DNA of 15,225 nt from the NCBI GenBank assembly GCA_938018155.1, contig CALIIG010000254.1, positions 1-15,225 of the forward strand. Reading direction: 5' to 3'. The DNA is from an uncultured Prevotella sp. GTDB lineage: Bacteria; Bacteroidota; Bacteroidia; Bacteroidales; Bacteroidaceae. Made by a program: the position numbers and the translations under genes. The first letter of the stretch is position 1; the number at the start of each line of letters is the position of its first letter. Shown here in pieces: positions 7,070 to 14,392 of the stretch. The notes under the pieces were generated by a model that was not told the DNA's origin, did not search any database, and worked only from the letters and a program-made list of their open reading frames with translations.

Positions 7070-7146
7070 TTTATGATTTGTTGTTTTCTGATGTCTTCAG
7101 CCGGTTTACAGGCAATAGTTGCCTTGTGTTTATTCAAGATGAGGCC

Positions 7147-8316
7147 TTAGAGCATGCTGTTAATGGCAGCGTCTAAGTCGCTGATTTGTGCGTCACGCTT
7201 TTGTAAAACATTCTGACGATCGATGAGGAAGAAAGTGGGTACCGTCTGAACATTATACTGTGCAGCGTATGAAGAGTTGGCACCATCGGCGTCGTGAACG
7301 CATATCCACGGCAGAGCCGCTACGCTTTCCTTCCAGAAATGCTCGTCGGGATCGAGGCTGACCTGATAAATTTCCAGTCCGCGGGCGTGGTATTTATTGT
7401 ATATTTCGCGCAGCTTCATGATGCGCGCCGTACTGCCTTGCGATGCAAATACGTGGAAATCGAGCAGTACAACCTTGCCTTTCAGGCTCGTTAACTTGCG
7501 CACATTACCCTTGTTATCCGGCAAGGCTATTTCGATAATGCCCGACGTATTCACCTTGCTGGTATCGATAGTCTGATTGTTTTCGGCCTGGATAATGCGG
7601 ATATTCTTTAAGCCTTCAATAGCGATGTTGTGCAAATTTTTGCCACGTTCCGACCCCGGATAATAGGTATCCCAGCTCGTCGCCACTGCCGCGAACACCT
7701 GAACATCCTCTTTTTTGCTCCTCGGATCGAAGATAAGGGCCGTCTGGTTGCCCACGTAAACGGTCTGGAACAGCGCATAATAGGCATAGGCACGCATGGG
7801 CTCCTTAAAGATGTACTGCATTTTTACCGTGTTTTTGTAGGCGTTAAGCAAATGCTGTATGCTGTCGCCTTCGGCCTGATACGGCACATTCGGATTGCTT
7901 GCCAGTGCATTAATCTGGCTCTGGAGGTTCATTTGCATGAGTGCTAATTCCTTAATTTTCGAGCATTCGTTAGAGCCTTGTACGTCGTATTGCGACGACA
8001 TTGTTGGATAAGAAGCCTTTACGGTGATATGCTCTGTGGAATCAACGGCAATGTTTATAATCTGATTCGCGATGCGAAGACGGTAAAATTCGGGATTCCC
8101 GGGAGCGTCTTCATCGAACGAAAACGAACCGTCTTCGCCGAGCTTTACGGAGTCGACGGTAACCGGTCCGTTCAGACTCATGTTCTCAAAATACAGTAAA
8201 GAGTCATTTGCATTGCTGATATTTCCTGACAAATGAAACTTTTTTCCCGTACAGGAAGCCAGAAAAAGCACAGCCATCATGATGGCCCATAGAGAGAATA
8301 AGCGTGGTATTTTCAT
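7147..8316 (-). CDS. DUF4369/thioredoxin-like lipoprotein lacking the CXXC motif
   Basis: This 389-residue predicted lipoprotein starts with MKIPRLFSLWAIMMAVLFLA and lipobox L19-A-S-C22. Residues about 27-120 form a DUF4369-type beta domain (FHLSGNISNANDSLLYFENM); residues about 259-389 form an AhpC/TSA-TlpA thioredoxin-like domain (KGKVVLLDF, Tyr-Gln-Val-Ser-Leu-Asp, and VPTFFLID with cis-Pro360). Where redox-active relatives have Cys-x-x-Cys, this protein has Ser292-Gln-Gly-Ser295, so disulfide chemistry is not expected; a binding or scaffolding role is inferred. The frame stays open upstream to 8403, but the ATG at 8316 is chosen because it begins the signal peptide and lies 27 bp after a canonical promoter. 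It is divergent from pnp. Confidence 0.88.
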   Translation of the reverse strand: MKIPRLFSLWAIMMAVLFLASCTGKKFHLSGNISNANDSLLYFENMSLNGPVTVDSVKLGEDGSFSFDEDAPGNPEFYRLRIANQIINIAVDSTEHITVKASYPTMSSQYDVQGSNECSKIKELALMQMNLQSQINALASNPNVPYQAEGDSIQHLLNAYKNTVKMQYIFKEPMRAYAYYALFQTVYVGNQTALIFDPRSKKEDVQVFAAVATSWDTYYPGSERGKNLHNIAIEGLKNIRIIQAENNQTIDTSKVNTSGIIEIALPDNKGNVRKLTSLKGKVVLLDFHVFASQGSTARIMKLREIYNKYHARGLEIYQVSLDPDEHFWKESVAALPWICVHDADGANSSYAAQYNVQTVPTFFLIDRQNVLQKRDAQISDLDAAINSML

Positions 8317-8342
8317 TTCAATATGATTTCTTTTGATGATTG

Positions 8343-8373
8343 CAAAGATACAGTTAATCAGTAAAAAAACAAA
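8343..8373 (-). promoter_or_regulatory. Promoter of the thioredoxin-like lipoprotein gene
   Basis: The minus strand reads TTTG (8373-8370), 19 bp, then TATCTTTG (8350-8343), an exact -33/-7 pair of the Bacteroidetes type. It lies 26 bp upstream of the ATG at 8316 and rules against a start at 8403, which would be upstream of the transcription start. Confidence 0.8.
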
Positions 8374-8413
8374 AAATATATATGTTTTCTTCTTATCTCT
8401 CATTTTTAATAGG

Positions 8414-8421
8414 TAACTTTG
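8414..8421 (+). promoter_or_regulatory. -7 box of pnp
   Basis: TAACTTTG matches TAnnTTTG exactly, 54 bp before the pnp ATG. The -33 position is T-rich (CATTTTTAAT and upstream) without a clear TTTG. It is back to back with the lipoprotein promoter. Confidence 0.6.
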
Positions 8422-8475
8422 CCCCGATTTCTATATTTAAGATGTAAGTCAAAACAATAATTTTTTAAGATTTAG

Positions 8476-10809
8476 ATGAACGTAATTACAAAATCTGTCC
8501 TGTTGCCTGATGGAAGAACCATTACGATTGAGACAGGAAAGGTTGCCAAACAGGCCGACGGTGCAGTGGTTCTTCGTATGAACAACACGGTACTTTTAGC
8601 CACTGTTACCGCAGCCAAGGAAGCTGTTCCAGGTACCGATTTCATGCCGGTAACTGTTGATTACAGAGAGAAGTACTATGCAACGGGTCGTTTTCCCGGA
8701 GGTTTTACCAAGCGCGAAGGTAAGGCAAGTGACGAAGAAATCCTCACATCGCGTCTTGTCGACCGTGCTCTTCGCCCGTTGTTCCCATCAGATTATCATA
8801 GCGAAGTTTTCGTACAGATCATGCTTCTGTCCTCAGACGGCGTTGACCAGCCGGACGCATTGGCCGGCTTTGCCGCTTCTGCCGCAATGGCTTGCTCTAC
8901 GATTCCTTTCGAACATACAATATCAGAGTGTCGCGTTGCCCGCATAAACGGCGAATATGTCATCAATCCAACCTTTGAACAAATGGAGGAATCGGACCTC
9001 GATATCATGGTAGGCTGCACGAAAGATAACCTGATGATGGTTGAAGGTGAGATGAGCGAGGTGTCAGAACAGGACCTTATCGGAGCACTTAAAGCCGCGC
9101 AGGAGGCCATCATCCCGATGTGCGAACTGCAGGATGAGCTTGCAAAGGAACTGGGAACAGACAAGAAACGCGAATACAATGACGAAATAAACGACGAGGA
9201 TTTACGTAAGCAAATCCACGCCGAACTGTATAATCCGGTTTACGAAATCAATCGTAAGGCTCTGCCGAAACAAGAGCGTAACGATGCTTTTGACAAGGTA
9301 TTGGCCGACTTCTTAGAGAAGTATGACGCTGCCCATACAGAGCTTTCGGAAGAAGAACTCGAAGAAAAGCACGCTGAAGCAGGCCGTTATTACGGCGACG
9401 TTATGCGCGACGCCATGCGCCGTTGCATATTGGATGAGGGCGTCCGTATGGACGGAAGGCAGACCGTTGACATCCGTCCTATCTGGTCAGAAGTGTCTCC
9501 TCTTCCCATGCCTCACGGCTCAGCTATCTTCCAGCGCGGCGAAACCATGTCGCTTGCAACATGTACCCTCGGTACAAAGATGGACGAAAAGCTCGTTGAC
9601 GGTGCTGTAAACAGAGGCTATCAAAAGTTCCTTCTCCACTACAATTTCCCGCCATTCTCTACCGGCGAGGCCAAATCGCAGCGCGGTGTAGGCCGTCGTG
9701 AGATTGGTCATGGCCACTTAGCATGGCGCGCTTTAAAGGGACAGATTCCCGCAGACTTCCCTTATACCGTTCGCGTTGTGAGCGATATTCTCGAGTCTAA
9801 CGGTTCTTCTTCAATGGCCAGCGTATGTGGAGGAACGCTCGCTCTGATGGATGCGGGTGTACCTGTCAAAAAGCCGGTATCGGGAATAGCCATGGGATTG
9901 ATCAAGAATCCGGGAGAAGACAAGTACGCTATCTTAAGCGACATCCTCGGAGATGAGGACCATCTCGGTGACATGGACTTTAAAACCACCGGTACTAAGG
10001 ACGGGTTGACCGCTACACAAATGGATATTAAGTGTGACGGACTGTCGTTTGATATCATCGAAAAGGCTCTTATGCAGGCCAAGGCAGGTCGTGAACATAT
10101 CATGAATGAGATGATGAAGACCATCTCTGAGCCTCGCAAGGAGATGAAACCGCAGGTTCCACGCATCGTAAGTATTGACATACCGAAGGAGTTTATCGGT
10201 GCTGTCATTGGCCCGGGTGGAAAGATTATCCAGCAAATGCAGGAAGATACGGGTGCCACTATCACCATTGACGAGGCCGACGGTAAGGGTCATGTACAGG
10301 TTTCGGCTCCCAACAAGGAGAGCATCGACGCCGCTCTGGCTAAGATAAAAGGCATTGTGGCTCTGCCCGAAGTGGGCGAAACATACGACGGTGTTGTCAA
10401 AAGCATCATGCCTTATGGCTGTTTTGTTGAGATTCTTCCAGGCAAGGAGGGATTGCTCCATATCTCTGAGATAGAATGGAGACGCCTCGAAAGCGTAGAG
10501 GATGCAGGCATAAAGGAAGGCGACCACATTGATGTGAAGTTGCTTGAAATAGATGGAAAGACCGGCAAATACAAGTTATCACACCGTGTTCTGCTCGAAA
10601 AGCCCGAGGGTTATGTAGAGCGTGAGCGTCGCCCAAGGCGTGAAGGTGACCGCCGTCCGCGCCGTGAGGGAGACCGTCCGCGTCGTGACGACCACCGCGA
10701 AGAGCGCGGAGAGTATCGCCCCCGTCGTTTTGAGCACCATGAAAATGAACAGCAGGACGAGCCGAAAGACTTCTCAACAGAGCTCGATAACAACAACGAT
10801 ATTGAATAA
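8476..10809 (+). CDS. pnp: Polyribonucleotide nucleotidyltransferase (PNPase)
   Basis: PNPase degrades RNA 3'-to-5' by phosphorolysis, releasing nucleoside diphosphates, and can add tails in reverse. The 777-residue protein has the full layout: first RNase PH domain (from residue 1; [13 protein letters not shown]), all-helical linker, second RNase PH domain (from about 322; [15 protein letters not shown]), KH domain (about 563-625; [11 protein letters not shown] with GPGG at 579-582) and S1 domain (635-705; [28 protein letters not shown]). The catalytic set is intact in [11 protein letters not shown]: Asp495, Asp501 and Lys503 correspond to E. coli Asp486, Asp492 and Lys494. The unusual part is a tail of about 70 residues after S1, first Arg-rich with [13 protein letters not shown] repeats, then acidic ([10 protein letters not shown]). 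The gene is apparently monocistronic, between its own -7 box and a strong terminator. Confidence 0.98.
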   Translation: MNVITKSVLLPDGRTITIETGKVAKQADGAVVLRMNNTVLLATVTAAKEAVPGTDFMPVTVDYREKYYATGRFPGGFTKREGKASDEEILTSRLVDRALRPLFPSDYHSEVFVQIMLLSSDGVDQPDALAGFAASAAMACSTIPFEHTISECRVARINGEYVINPTFEQMEESDLDIMVGCTKDNLMMVEGEMSEVSEQDLIGALKAAQEAIIPMCELQDELAKELGTDKKREYNDEINDEDLRKQIHAELYNPVYEINRKALPKQERNDAFDKVLADFLEKYDAAHTELSEEELEEKHAEAGRYYGDVMRDAMRRCILDEGVRMDGRQTVDIRPIWSEVSPLPMPHGSAIFQRGETMSLATCTLGTKMDEKLVDGAVNRGYQKFLLHYNFPPFSTGEAKSQRGVGRREIGHGHLAWRALKGQIPADFPYTVRVVSDILESNGSSSMASVCGGTLALMDAGVPVKKPVSGIAMGLIKNPGEDKYAILSDILGDEDHLGDMDFKTTGTKDGLTATQMDIKCDGLSFDIIEKALMQAKAGREHIMNEMMKTISEPRKEMKPQVPRIVSIDIPKEFIGAVIGPGGKIIQQMQEDTGATITIDEADGKGHVQVSAPNKESIDAALAKIKGIVALPEVGETYDGVVKSIMPYGCFVEILPGKEGLLHISEIEWRRLESVEDAGIKEGDHIDVKLLEIDGKTGKYKLSHRVLLEKPEGYVERERRPRREGDRRPRREGDRPRRDDHREERGEYRPRRFEHHENEQQDEPKDFSTELDNNNDIE

Positions 10810-10824
10810 AACGACAATAGTTGC

Positions 10825-10846
10825 ATCAGCATTGTTGTATGCTGAT
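10825..10846 (+). other. Hairpin in the pnp 3' untranslated region
   Basis: ATCAGCAT (10825-10832) and ATGCTGAT (10839-10846) form a perfect 8-bp stem with a 6-nt loop, 15 nt past the stop codon and just before the terminator. It lacks a U-tract of its own, so it is probably a 3'-UTR structure. Confidence 0.45.
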
Positions 10847-10861
10847 TAGCAAAAAGAATAG

Positions 10862-10899
10862 AAAATACCCCGCCAGAACATCTTCTGGCGGGGTATTTT
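10862..10899 (+). terminator. Intrinsic terminator of pnp
   Basis: AAAATACCCCGCCAGAA (10862-10878) pairs perfectly with 10883-10899 around the 4-nt loop CATC: a 17-bp stem with a GC-rich centre flanked by A-rich and T-rich ends, so it could work in both directions. It lies 53 bp past the pnp stop codon. Confidence 0.93.
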
Positions 10900-10909
10900 A
10901 TTTAGTAAA

Positions 10910-11059
10910 CAGGAGGATTTCTTTTAGTAGTCAGGAGAATTTCTTTTGGGAGTCAGGAGTTAAGGAGTTAATGGAGTTAAGACAATACCAACGTGGAGTT
11001 AAGACAATACCAACGCACCCAACTAAAATTAAAAACGCACCCAACTAAAATAAAGAATT
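10910..11059. repeat. Composite array of three successive 22-bp duplications
   Basis: The array has pairs of 22-bp units. Pair C starts at 10910 and 10932 (CAGGAG.ATTTCTTTT core), followed by an 18-bp GGAGTTAA-rich linker. Pair A starts at 10972 and 10994 (both copies identical; TGGAGTTAAGACAATACC core). Pair B starts at 11016 and 11038 (CACCCAACTAAAAT core). Units A and B are unrelated except for short matches at the 3' end. It fills the space between the pnp terminator and the convergent CPBP gene. No coding frame or promoter was found. Confidence 0.88.
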
Positions 11060-11081
11060 AAAGGATTGGGAAATTCCTTTA
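11059..11081 (-). terminator. Possible terminator of the ribF-CPBP operon
   Basis: TAAAGGA (11059-11065) and TCCTTTA (11075-11081) form a 7-bp stem with a 9-nt loop about 20 nt past the CPBP stop. The minus strand continues ATTCTTTATTTTAG, which is T-rich. A second dyad, AGCGGG/CCCGCT (11090-11095 with 11110-11115), spans the stop codon itself. The 11059 stem also overlaps the last base of the repeat array. Confidence 0.4.
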
Positions 11082-11101
11082 TTTTAACGAGCGGGAAACG
11101 G

Positions 11102-11935
11102 TTATTCTCCCCGCTTTAAACGCAGGTTTAGCTGGAACAATGCGGGCAGGAAGATGAGCACTGAGCACAGCAGCCCCATCCACATCAGGCGTTCGTTGCC
11201 ATGGAAAAGGTCGATAAGCTTGCCGTCGTTCATCTGTGGCATGAGGTTAAACATGATATAAGCCACCGTGTTATTGACGCAATGGAACACAATGCCCGGA
11301 ATAACCGACCGCGTTCTGTAATACATCCAGCCCAGCATCAGCCCCATCAGCGCACCGTGTACAAACTGCGGGACGTTGCCGTGCACGGCTCCGAATATCA
11401 GCGCAGAGGCGATAATGGCCACCCAGTGCCACCGTTTGCCGCTCACGCCCAGCAGTCGCCGCAGCACGGCTCCGCGGAAAACCACCTCCTCGGACACCGC
11501 CGTTACAAGCCCGATAGCGATATAACCCAGCGGTTCGCGCATAATATCTTCGAACAGTTGTTCCACAGCCTTGGGCATGGTATATTGTATTTGCTCGATA
11601 ACCCACTCGGAAGGCAGAATAGAACCCAACGCCGCTGCTGCCACCCAAAACAGTACAAACCACGGCTTACCGCCTATCCAGTGGCGCGAAACGGGCGTCC
11701 ACCTGCGCCATACAAACCAGCAAATGCTGAATACACCGAAGAGAATGCTCACCGTTGCCAGCATTTTTCCTGTAAGTTGGGGGGCTTCTTTTAAATACAG
11801 CAGTGCCGTATGAAGCGAATTTCCCTCCATATAGGCACCAACAAACTGTACAAAATAGATAAAGAACAGTTGTATTAAAAAGAACACAACAACGTAGAAA
11901 ACGACATCTAAAAGTGCACGAAGGTTTTTATTCAT
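11102..11935 (-). CDS. CPBP family intramembrane glutamic protease
   Basis: This 277-residue membrane protein carries all three CPBP (Abi/CAAX-like) motifs: E149-E150-V-V-F-R154, F181-G-A-V-H185, and H218-C-V-N-N222. These residues form the active site in the membrane. Bacterial family members are intramembrane proteases, often of unknown substrate. Several hydrophobic segments precede and surround the motifs. The frame stays open to 12010, inside ribF, but the ATG at 11935 is chosen because it begins MNKNLRALLDVVFYVVVFFL, the first membrane helix, and because ATGAATAA overlaps the ribF stop by 8 bp, suggesting translational coupling. It is cotranscribed with ribF. Confidence 0.88.
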   Translation of the reverse strand: MNKNLRALLDVVFYVVVFFLIQLFFIYFVQFVGAYMEGNSLHTALLYLKEAPQLTGKMLATVSILFGVFSICWFVWRRWTPVSRHWIGGKPWFVLFWVAAAALGSILPSEWVIEQIQYTMPKAVEQLFEDIMREPLGYIAIGLVTAVSEEVVFRGAVLRRLLGVSGKRWHWVAIIASALIFGAVHGNVPQFVHGALMGLMLGWMYYRTRSVIPGIVFHCVNNTVAYIMFNLMPQMNDGKLIDLFHGNERLMWMGLLCSVLIFLPALFQLNLRLKRGE

Positions 11936-12896
11936 TTGCTTTATCTTGTTCAAAAAGTTTCTTGATTTCGGCCTCATCGCGCCTGAGTTGCGCGGCAAGC
12001 ATGTCGGCATTGTCGAAGCGTTGCTCCATACGAATACGATGAATAAAAGCTACCGAAAGTTCGCTGCCATAAAGATTACCATCAAAGTTAAACAGATTCA
12101 CCTCGAGCGTACGCTCATGTCCGTTAAACGTAGGGCGCATACCGATGTTCATCATGCCTTCAAACACCGTTTGAGAAGCCTCTTTACAACCGTTGTTTAC
12201 AATGCCGGCCTTCACCGCATACACGCCGTTGGCAGGCACCATACAGGCTGAAGCCGACACGTCCATGTTGGCCGTGGGGAACCCTAACTTCCTTCCCTCC
12301 TGATGACCGCTCACAACACGCCCCGTCAGCACGTAGGGCCGACCCAGACATCGGGTGGCATGGGCAATGTTGCCACGTCGCAGGGCCGACCTGACGAGAG
12401 ATGAGCTGACGTGCTCTCCGCCCGGCATAAAGGCCTCGCTTTGGACGACGCGGATGCCCAATTCCTGTCCATAGCGCACGTAATCATTGAAATTTTCAGT
12501 GCGCCCGCGGCCGAAACGGTTGTCGTAGCCTGTCACCAGCGTGCGCACGTTGAGCCTGCCGAGCAGCACCTGTTCCATAAAATCGCGGGCCGACAGCCGG
12601 GCCATTACCTGGTCAAAATGCAGCACGGCCACTGTGTCGATGCCCGTTTCTTCCAGCAGTTGCAGCTTCTCATCGGTAGTTGTAAGCAATGCAGGCTGAT
12701 AATTGTCCTGCAGAACCTGCCGCGGATGGCGGTCAAAGGTGATGACCATAGCCTCCCGTCCCTCCGCCATGGCCTGCTCGCGCACCTGGCTGATAAGGAA
12801 CCGGTGCCCGCGGTGCACGCCGTCGAAGAAGCCTATGGTTGCCACACAGGCCGTTTCGTTTAGCCGTGTGTGGCTGTCAACTTTTATAATATTCAT
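11928..12896 (-). CDS. ribF: Bifunctional riboflavin kinase / FAD synthetase
   Basis: RibF phosphorylates riboflavin to FMN and adenylates FMN to FAD in the cytoplasm. The N-terminal nucleotidyltransferase half has IGFFDGVHRGHRFLI (His28-x-x-His31, the HxGH-type motif), TFDRHPRQVL and the substrate-binding HVSSSLVRSALRRGNI. The C-terminal kinase half has GRKLGFPTAN (201-210), NIGMRPTF and ERTLEVNLFNFDGNLYG with the expected catalytic Glu265. Length (322) is normal. An upstream in-frame ATG at 12917 would add MAQTARA; the 12896 start fits the family's usual distance to the first motif, but both are downstream of the promoter and cannot be told apart here. The 3' end overlaps the CPBP start by 8 bp. 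Confidence 0.95.
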   Translation of the reverse strand: MNIIKVDSHTRLNETACVATIGFFDGVHRGHRFLISQVREQAMAEGREAMVITFDRHPRQVLQDNYQPALLTTTDEKLQLLEETGIDTVAVLHFDQVMARLSARDFMEQVLLGRLNVRTLVTGYDNRFGRGRTENFNDYVRYGQELGIRVVQSEAFMPGGEHVSSSLVRSALRRGNIAHATRCLGRPYVLTGRVVSGHQEGRKLGFPTANMDVSASACMVPANGVYAVKAGIVNNGCKEASQTVFEGMMNIGMRPTFNGHERTLEVNLFNFDGNLYGSELSVAFIHRIRMEQRFDNADMLAAQLRRDEAEIKKLFEQDKANE

Positions 12897-12949
12897 TGCT
12901 CGTGCTGTTTGCGCCATGGAATATCAAGCGTGAAGCCCCGTTTACAAGG

Positions 12950-12980
12950 CAAAGTTACGAAGAAACGCCAACAATAGCAA
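12950..12980 (-). promoter_or_regulatory. Promoter of the ribF-CPBP operon
   Basis: The minus strand reads TTG (12980-12978), 20 bp, then TAACTTTG (12957-12950), matching the Bacteroidetes -33/-7 pattern. The expected transcription start is about 25 bp before the first possible ATG. Confidence 0.7.
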
Positions 12981-13139
12981 GGAAACCACCTTACGATTTA
13001 TCCCTCGCCCAATCGACGGAATGCAAATGTGTCAGCAGGAAGGAATATCTCCACACCGGTCAGAATACTTTTCTTTCATACACGCTTTGATAAGTGTAAA
13101 ATAAGCTATCATTACAGTTGGTATTCTAAATTCAGACTT

Positions 13140-14168
13140 ATGCATTTCAGTATCTTTTCGTTTTTCAGTGGTAAAGACAGGCGGCGGAGAACTGCTGCCG
13201 TAGTGTCTCGGGCAAAGATGGCAGGGACGAAAGGGCAGGGCATCCCTCCCACCTTCTCCTCCGTCCTCCCCTCCGCCTCTCGGAGTGTGGGGCCGTCCAC
13301 CGCCGCAAACTATCTTACGGCGGTGCGTTCGTTTGTCCGCTTCTGTGGCGGGAGCGACGTGCCGCTGTCGGGCATCGACCGCCTCACGGTAGCCCGCTAC
13401 GAACGGTGGCTGCACAGCCGCGGAGTGTGCCCCAACACCTCGTCGTGCTACATTCGCTCGCTGCGTGCCATATATAATAAGGTGGCGGCTGCACGGCGGA
13501 TAAGGAACCGCCATCCCTTCGACGGTGCCTTCACGGGCAATGTGCGCACGGCGAAGCGCAGCCTCACAAGGGCCGAACTCACGAAGCTGCTGCAGACTGA
13601 TGCTGATTCGGGAGGGGCGGCTGGCCTTGCACGCGACCTGTTTCTCTTCTCATTCTGCGCCATGGGCATGCCGTTTGCCGACATGGTGCATCTGCGCCGC
13701 CGCCAGGTCAGAGACGGCACCATTACGTACTGCCGCCGGAAGACGCGCCGTCCCGTCAGCGTGAGGATTGAGTCGAACCTCCGGGCCATCATCAACCGCT
13801 ATGCCGGCGGCACGTCCGACTATCTTTTCCCCGTTCTGTCAAAAGATGGAAATATGCGAAGCTATTCCTCGGCCCTCGGCTGGTACAACCGTCAGCTGAA
13901 GCGGCTGGCCTCGCGGGCCGGCATCGGCACCCCGCTCACGTCGTATACCGCCCGCCACACATGGGCGAGCCTCGCCTACGCCGCCAACGTCAGCCTGCCC
14001 GTCATATCGAAGGCCCTCGGCCATACGAGCACGCAGACCACGCTCGTCTATATCGGTGAAATCAACGACAACCGTGTGGCAGATGCAAATAAAAAGTTGC
14101 TGGACAGTCTGATAACACTGCCTCTTCGCAAGAGGTGTGCGGCTTTGTGTTATCGGCTGCAAAGATAG
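13140..14168 (+). CDS. Bacteroidales-type tyrosine recombinase (probable DNA invertase)
   Basis: Residues about 50-120 form the SAM-like core-binding domain (STAANYLTAVRSFVRF, SSCYIRSLRAIYNK); residues about 140-320 form the catalytic domain. Visible active-site residues are Lys201 (RRKT), Tyr269 in the usual His position and Arg272 (TSYTARHTWAS), His295 (ALGHTSTQTT) and the nucleophile Tyr304 (TLVYIGEI). Box I reads CAMGMPFADMVHL, with Met175/Pro178 where the first catalytic Arg might be expected. Tyr for the box II His and a divergent box I are, as I recall, common in Bacteroidetes relatives. Start ATG 13140 is a choice; the frame is open to 13029 without family-like sequence, and no clear promoter was found. 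The last codons run through the left 27-bp inverted repeat and the promoter at 14160, making this the likely enzyme inverting that segment. Confidence 0.88.
   Translation: MHFSIFSFFSGKDRRRRTAAVVSRAKMAGTKGQGIPPTFSSVLPSASRSVGPSTAANYLTAVRSFVRFCGGSDVPLSGIDRLTVARYERWLHSRGVCPNTSSCYIRSLRAIYNKVAAARRIRNRHPFDGAFTGNVRTAKRSLTRAELTKLLQTDADSGGAAGLARDLFLFSFCAMGMPFADMVHLRRRQVRDGTITYCRRKTRRPVSVRIESNLRAIINRYAGGTSDYLFPVLSKDGNMRSYSSALGWYNRQLKRLASRAGIGTPLTSYTARHTWASLAYAANVSLPVISKALGHTSTQTTLVYIGEINDNRVADANKKLLDSLITLPLRKRCAALCYRLQR
14117..14143 (+). repeat. Left inverted repeat of the invertible segment
   Basis: These 27 bp begin ACTGCCTCTTCGCAAGAGG and end TGTGCGGC, and are identical to the reverse complement of 14291-14317. 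Internally CCTCTT-CGC-AAGAGG is itself a dyad, as expected for paired recombinase binding arms. It encodes LPLRKRCA near the recombinase C-terminus. Confidence 0.95.
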
Positions 14169-14190
14169 GTATTTTAAGAGAATACGGCAA
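14160..14190 (-). promoter_or_regulatory. Promoter inside the invertible segment, pointing left
   Basis: TTG, a 20-bp spacer, then TATCTTTG on the minus strand; spacing is the same as in the ribF promoter. In this orientation it would make RNA antisense to the 3' end of the recombinase gene. Confidence 0.72.
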
Positions 14191-14290
14191 GCATTTTTAC
14201 CGGAAATATTTCCTAACCGTCTCAATACCAGAGCAAACCGACTGCCGGGTATCCCTTTCTCCATTGGCCATACGGTGCTTTTTCCTTTCC

Positions 14291-14317
14291 GCCGCACACC
14301 TCTTGCGAAGAGGCAGT
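14291..14317 (-). repeat. Right inverted repeat of the invertible segment
   Basis: Exact reverse complement of 14117-14143 over 27 bp; the match stops abruptly on both sides. It begins GCCGCACACCTCTTGCGAAG. Confidence 0.95.
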
Positions 14318-14348
14318 CACCAATCGGGTGTACCGGCTATGCTGTTTA

Positions 14349-14360
14349 ACATTAATGTTC
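14349..14360. repeat. 12-bp perfect palindrome AACATTAATGTT
   Basis: A perfect 12-bp palindrome lies between the right inverted repeat and the hairpin array, in the leader that would be transcribed after inversion. It could be an operator-like site. A small hairpin (CCTCC-TGC-GGAGG) follows at about 14364-14376. Confidence 0.35.
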
Positions 14361-14392
14361 AACCCTCCTGCGGAGGATGCCGGAAAGGAAGC

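Larger units (their letters stand above)
14117..14317. promoter_or_regulatory. Predicted invertible promoter segment (phase-variation switch)
   Basis: The 27-bp perfect inverted repeats enclose 147 bp (14144-14290). The interior holds a promoter on the minus strand, TTG (14190-14188), N20, TATCTTTG (14167-14160), which overlaps the recombinase stop codon and points left. No TAnnTTTG box was found on the plus strand between here and the HU-related gene. Inversion would map the -7 box to about 14267-14274 on the plus strand, firing toward 14569. The layout matches the invertible promoters that Bacteroides uses to vary surface structures, with a tyrosine recombinase next door. Inversion itself is inferred; only one orientation is seen. 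Confidence 0.8.

Noticed and set aside
8317..8403. Upstream start at 8403 for the thioredoxin-like lipoprotein
   Set aside because: The extra 29 residues would be encoded across the canonical promoter (8343-8373), and the signal peptide with lipobox begins at 8316.
9762..10527. Long minus-strand ORFs inside pnp (168 and 197 residues)
   Set aside because: They are antisense to a fully conserved pnp frame and show no domain features.
11936..12010. Longer CPBP protein starting at 12010
   Set aside because: The added residues lie entirely within ribF, are polar and lack family resemblance; the 11935 ATG begins the first membrane helix and is coupled to the ribF stop.
13029..13139. Recombinase start at 13029
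   Set aside because: The additional N-terminal residues do not resemble recombinase sequence. The 13140 ATG is preferred, though the true start remains uncertain.
13839..14297. 152-residue minus-strand ORF over the switch
   Set aside because: It is antisense to the recombinase and its composition mirrors that gene. It does contain the region of the leftward promoter, but there is no evidence of translation.
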